41,431 nucleotides of DNA from assembly GCA_964548225.1 (NCBI GenBank), contig CAZJQP010000039.1, positions 1 through 41,431 of the forward strand. The letters are read 5' to 3'. Source of the DNA: CALMEH01 sp964548225 (GTDB lineage: Bacteria > Acidobacteriota > Blastocatellia > Pyrinomonadales > Pyrinomonadaceae). Positions 40,490 through 41,431 of the stretch are shown here, one piece after another. Below the pieces are notes generated by a model. The model saw only the letters and a program-made list of their open reading frames with translations. It did not search any database and was not told the DNA's origin. The position numbers and the translations under genes were made by a program. The first letter of the stretch is position 1. The number at the start of each line of letters is the position of its first letter.

Positions 40490-40888
40490 TTAGGAATTTT
40501 TTGGCGGTATGTATGGCGGCGGAAGTGAATTAAAAAGAGGTTCACCGTAACTGAAAGCCATTCTTTCGCCGGTGGTTACGGAATCTTTCAGATTAACAAA
40601 ATTGAGACTCATCACGACTACTGCGTGGCAGAGACATTCATCATTGCAATAATTTCCTTCCTCGTCCGAATTTTGCCGGTTGCAACCCGTGATAAAGGTT
40701 TGAGAATCATCGTCCGTTTCTTCAATCGAACGATTAACGGTCGTTTGCGGAGTATTTAAGTTGGCGGCAAATGTCGGTTCGTCGCAGATGACGGGGCAAA
40801 AAAGTTCGATTATCACCAAAGCAAGCCAGACCACGCTCAAACGGCGCAGGTTTCTTCGCTTTTTGATGAATCGGAAAAGTTTTTGCAT
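40490..40888 (-). CDS. Small exported Cys-rich protein preceding czcC
   Basis: Not recognised by family. 132 aa from ATG 40888 (an in-frame TTG at 40912 adds 8 residues). A basic N-terminus (FIKKRRNLRRLS) and a hydrophobic helix (about 19-34) form a signal anchor. The exported part has cysteines in CPVIC, CNRQN, NYCNDECLCH, with acidic residues between them, which would suit metal binding, and a Pro-rich end. It occupies the place of czcI/czcE-type small regulators of Czc operons but has no clear sequence match to them that I can see. The promoter at about 40928-40957 lies upstream. Confidence 0.6.
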   Translation of the reverse strand: MQKLFRFIKKRRNLRRLSVVWLALVIIELFCPVICDEPTFAANLNTPQTTVNRSIEETDDDSQTFITGCNRQNSDEEGNYCNDECLCHAVVVMSLNFVNLKDSVTTGERMAFSYGEPLFNSLPPPYIPPKNS

Positions 40889-40927
40889 TTTACAGACGGA
40901 ATTTGTGAACAATTTCCCTAGTTATAA

Positions 40928-40969
40928 AATCTAGCGGTCAAAAGAGAATATTGTCAAGCCTTAATCAAG
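40928..40969 (-). promoter_or_regulatory. Putative promoter and direct-repeat operator of the metal operon
   Basis: On the minus strand a -35 TTGACA (40957-40952) and a -10 TAGATT (40933-40928) are separated by 18 nt. Overlapping the -35 is CTTGATT-AAGG-CTTGACA (40969-40952), heptamers on an 11-bp period, again OmpR-like in geometry but of different sequence from the five boxes at 10-27 kb. A metal-responsive regulator of the CzcR/CusR kind could bind here; no such gene is in the window. Confidence 0.5.
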
Positions 40970-41012
40970 TTTAAAATAAATAGCTATTTTTCCTTTCAAC
41001 CTAAATTCAACT

Positions 41013-41431
41013 TCAATGCTGATGAGTCGGATTCTGCTTGAGCATCTCGGCACGAAGTAGAAAACTTCCTTCCGTCACAATTTTATCGCCGACGTTTAAT
41101 CCTTCCAAAACAACATATTGCCCGTTTGTTTCCGAACCTAAGCGGACGGGTTTCATGACGAAAACATTCGGCTTGTCAGTTGCCGCGAAAACGATTTTTT
41201 GCTCTTTCATATTTTGCACGGCAGTTGTTGGAATAACCGGCACAGTCATTTCACCCGTGCCGAGTGCGCCGAAAGATACGTTGACATACATTCCGATTTT
41301 GAACATCTGACCGGGATTTTCGAGTTCGACCCGCACCTGTGCCGTGCGCGTTTCCTGATTGATATTCGGGTCAATGTAGGTAACTTGCCCGCGAAAGAGT
41401 TTTCCCTGAAAAGCGTCGCTGGTAACTGATG
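41013..41431 (-). CDS. Efflux RND adaptor (CusB/CzcB-like), C-terminal fragment at the window edge
   Basis: Seen: the frame is open through base 41431, so only the last about 138 residues are present. They include GQVTYIDPNINQETRTAQV, then RVELENPGQMFKIGMYVNV, VPTTAV-like IPTTAVQNM, and GDKIVTEGSFLLRAEM ending in THQH: the beta-barrel and membrane-proximal domains of a periplasmic adaptor. The end lies 124 nt before the start of the Cys-rich gene, which has its own promoter, so this is the tail of a separate neighbouring efflux operon, perhaps Cu/Ag-type. The His-rich end may touch metal. Confidence 0.85.
   Translation of the reverse strand, partial: SVTSDAFQGKLFRGQVTYIDPNINQETRTAQVRVELENPGQMFKIGMYVNVSFGALGTGEMTVPVIPTTAVQNMKEQKIVFAATDKPNVFVMKPVRLGSETNGQYVVLEGLNVGDKIVTEGSFLLRAEMLKQNPTHQH

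Noticed and set aside
40731..40750. GATTAACGG-like sequence resembling a regulator half-site
   Set aside because: It lies inside the Cys-rich coding region, and the second heptamer at the 11-bp spacing does not match.
1..41431. CRISPR array, tRNA or rRNA genes
   Set aside because: No regularly spaced repeats, cloverleaf-like sequences or rRNA-like stretches were found on reading both strands.

Overview
The window comes from a diderm (Gram-negative type) bacterium. The evidence is three outer-membrane TolC-family or tripartite efflux assemblies, many exported proteins and a DsbA/DsbB pair. Base composition is moderately AT-leaning and Shine-Dalgarno sites are often weak. An Acidobacteriota-like origin is my guess from overall flavour only; no rRNA or tRNA gene is present to settle it.

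Region 1 (1-10130) is accessory, defence-type DNA. It opens inside a QueC-like gene (qatC) followed by a TatD-like gene (qatD), which is the 3' half of a QatABCD anti-phage locus; qatA and qatB should lie off the left edge. A tightly coupled 205-aa gene of unknown function and a membrane-anchored Ser/Thr kinase with a DPG in place of DFG follow. A tyrosine recombinase (3822-4769, minus) points to mobility. Then comes a three-gene minus-strand operon (10130 to 5026): a 213-aa protein, a fusion of a VSR/DUF559-like nuclease with an SF2 helicase, and a 797-aa protein with an internal duplication. I do not recognise this trio as a named system; it is the best candidate for an undescribed defence system here.

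Region 2 (10242-27245) is an envelope-stress and efflux cluster under an OmpR-family two-component system (26504-27211 regulator, 25075-26511 kinase). A 19-bp element, CGTTWAT-N4-CGTTTAT (direct heptamers on an 11-bp period), occurs five times, always in the same orientation to the gene downstream and about 8-11 nt before a -10-like sequence. The sites precede the regulator itself, three PepSY-domain secreted genes (one heading a TolC / membrane-fusion / RND pump operon) and a secreted DUF3616 protein. This geometry matches PhoB/OmpR-type boxes, so I infer an autoregulated regulon. Between the sites are small membrane-protein genes (COG4705, DedA, VIT1/CCC1, DUF202, DUF1003). An HU-like gene sits at 11531-11854 with a clear terminator.

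Region 3 (27283-40888) is a heavy-metal resistance operon, all on the minus strand with very short gaps: a small Cys-rich exported protein, CzcC, CzcB, a DUF4198 protein, CzcA, a PII-like protein, three tiny membrane proteins, a CDF exporter, DsbB, a DsbA-like oxidoreductase, two small genes, a P1B-ATPase and a DUF3703 protein. Together they would export Zn/Cd/Co-type cations from cytoplasm to periplasm (ATPase, CDF) and from periplasm to outside (CzcCBA), with thiol oxidation alongside. A second efflux adaptor gene is cut by the right edge (41013-41431).
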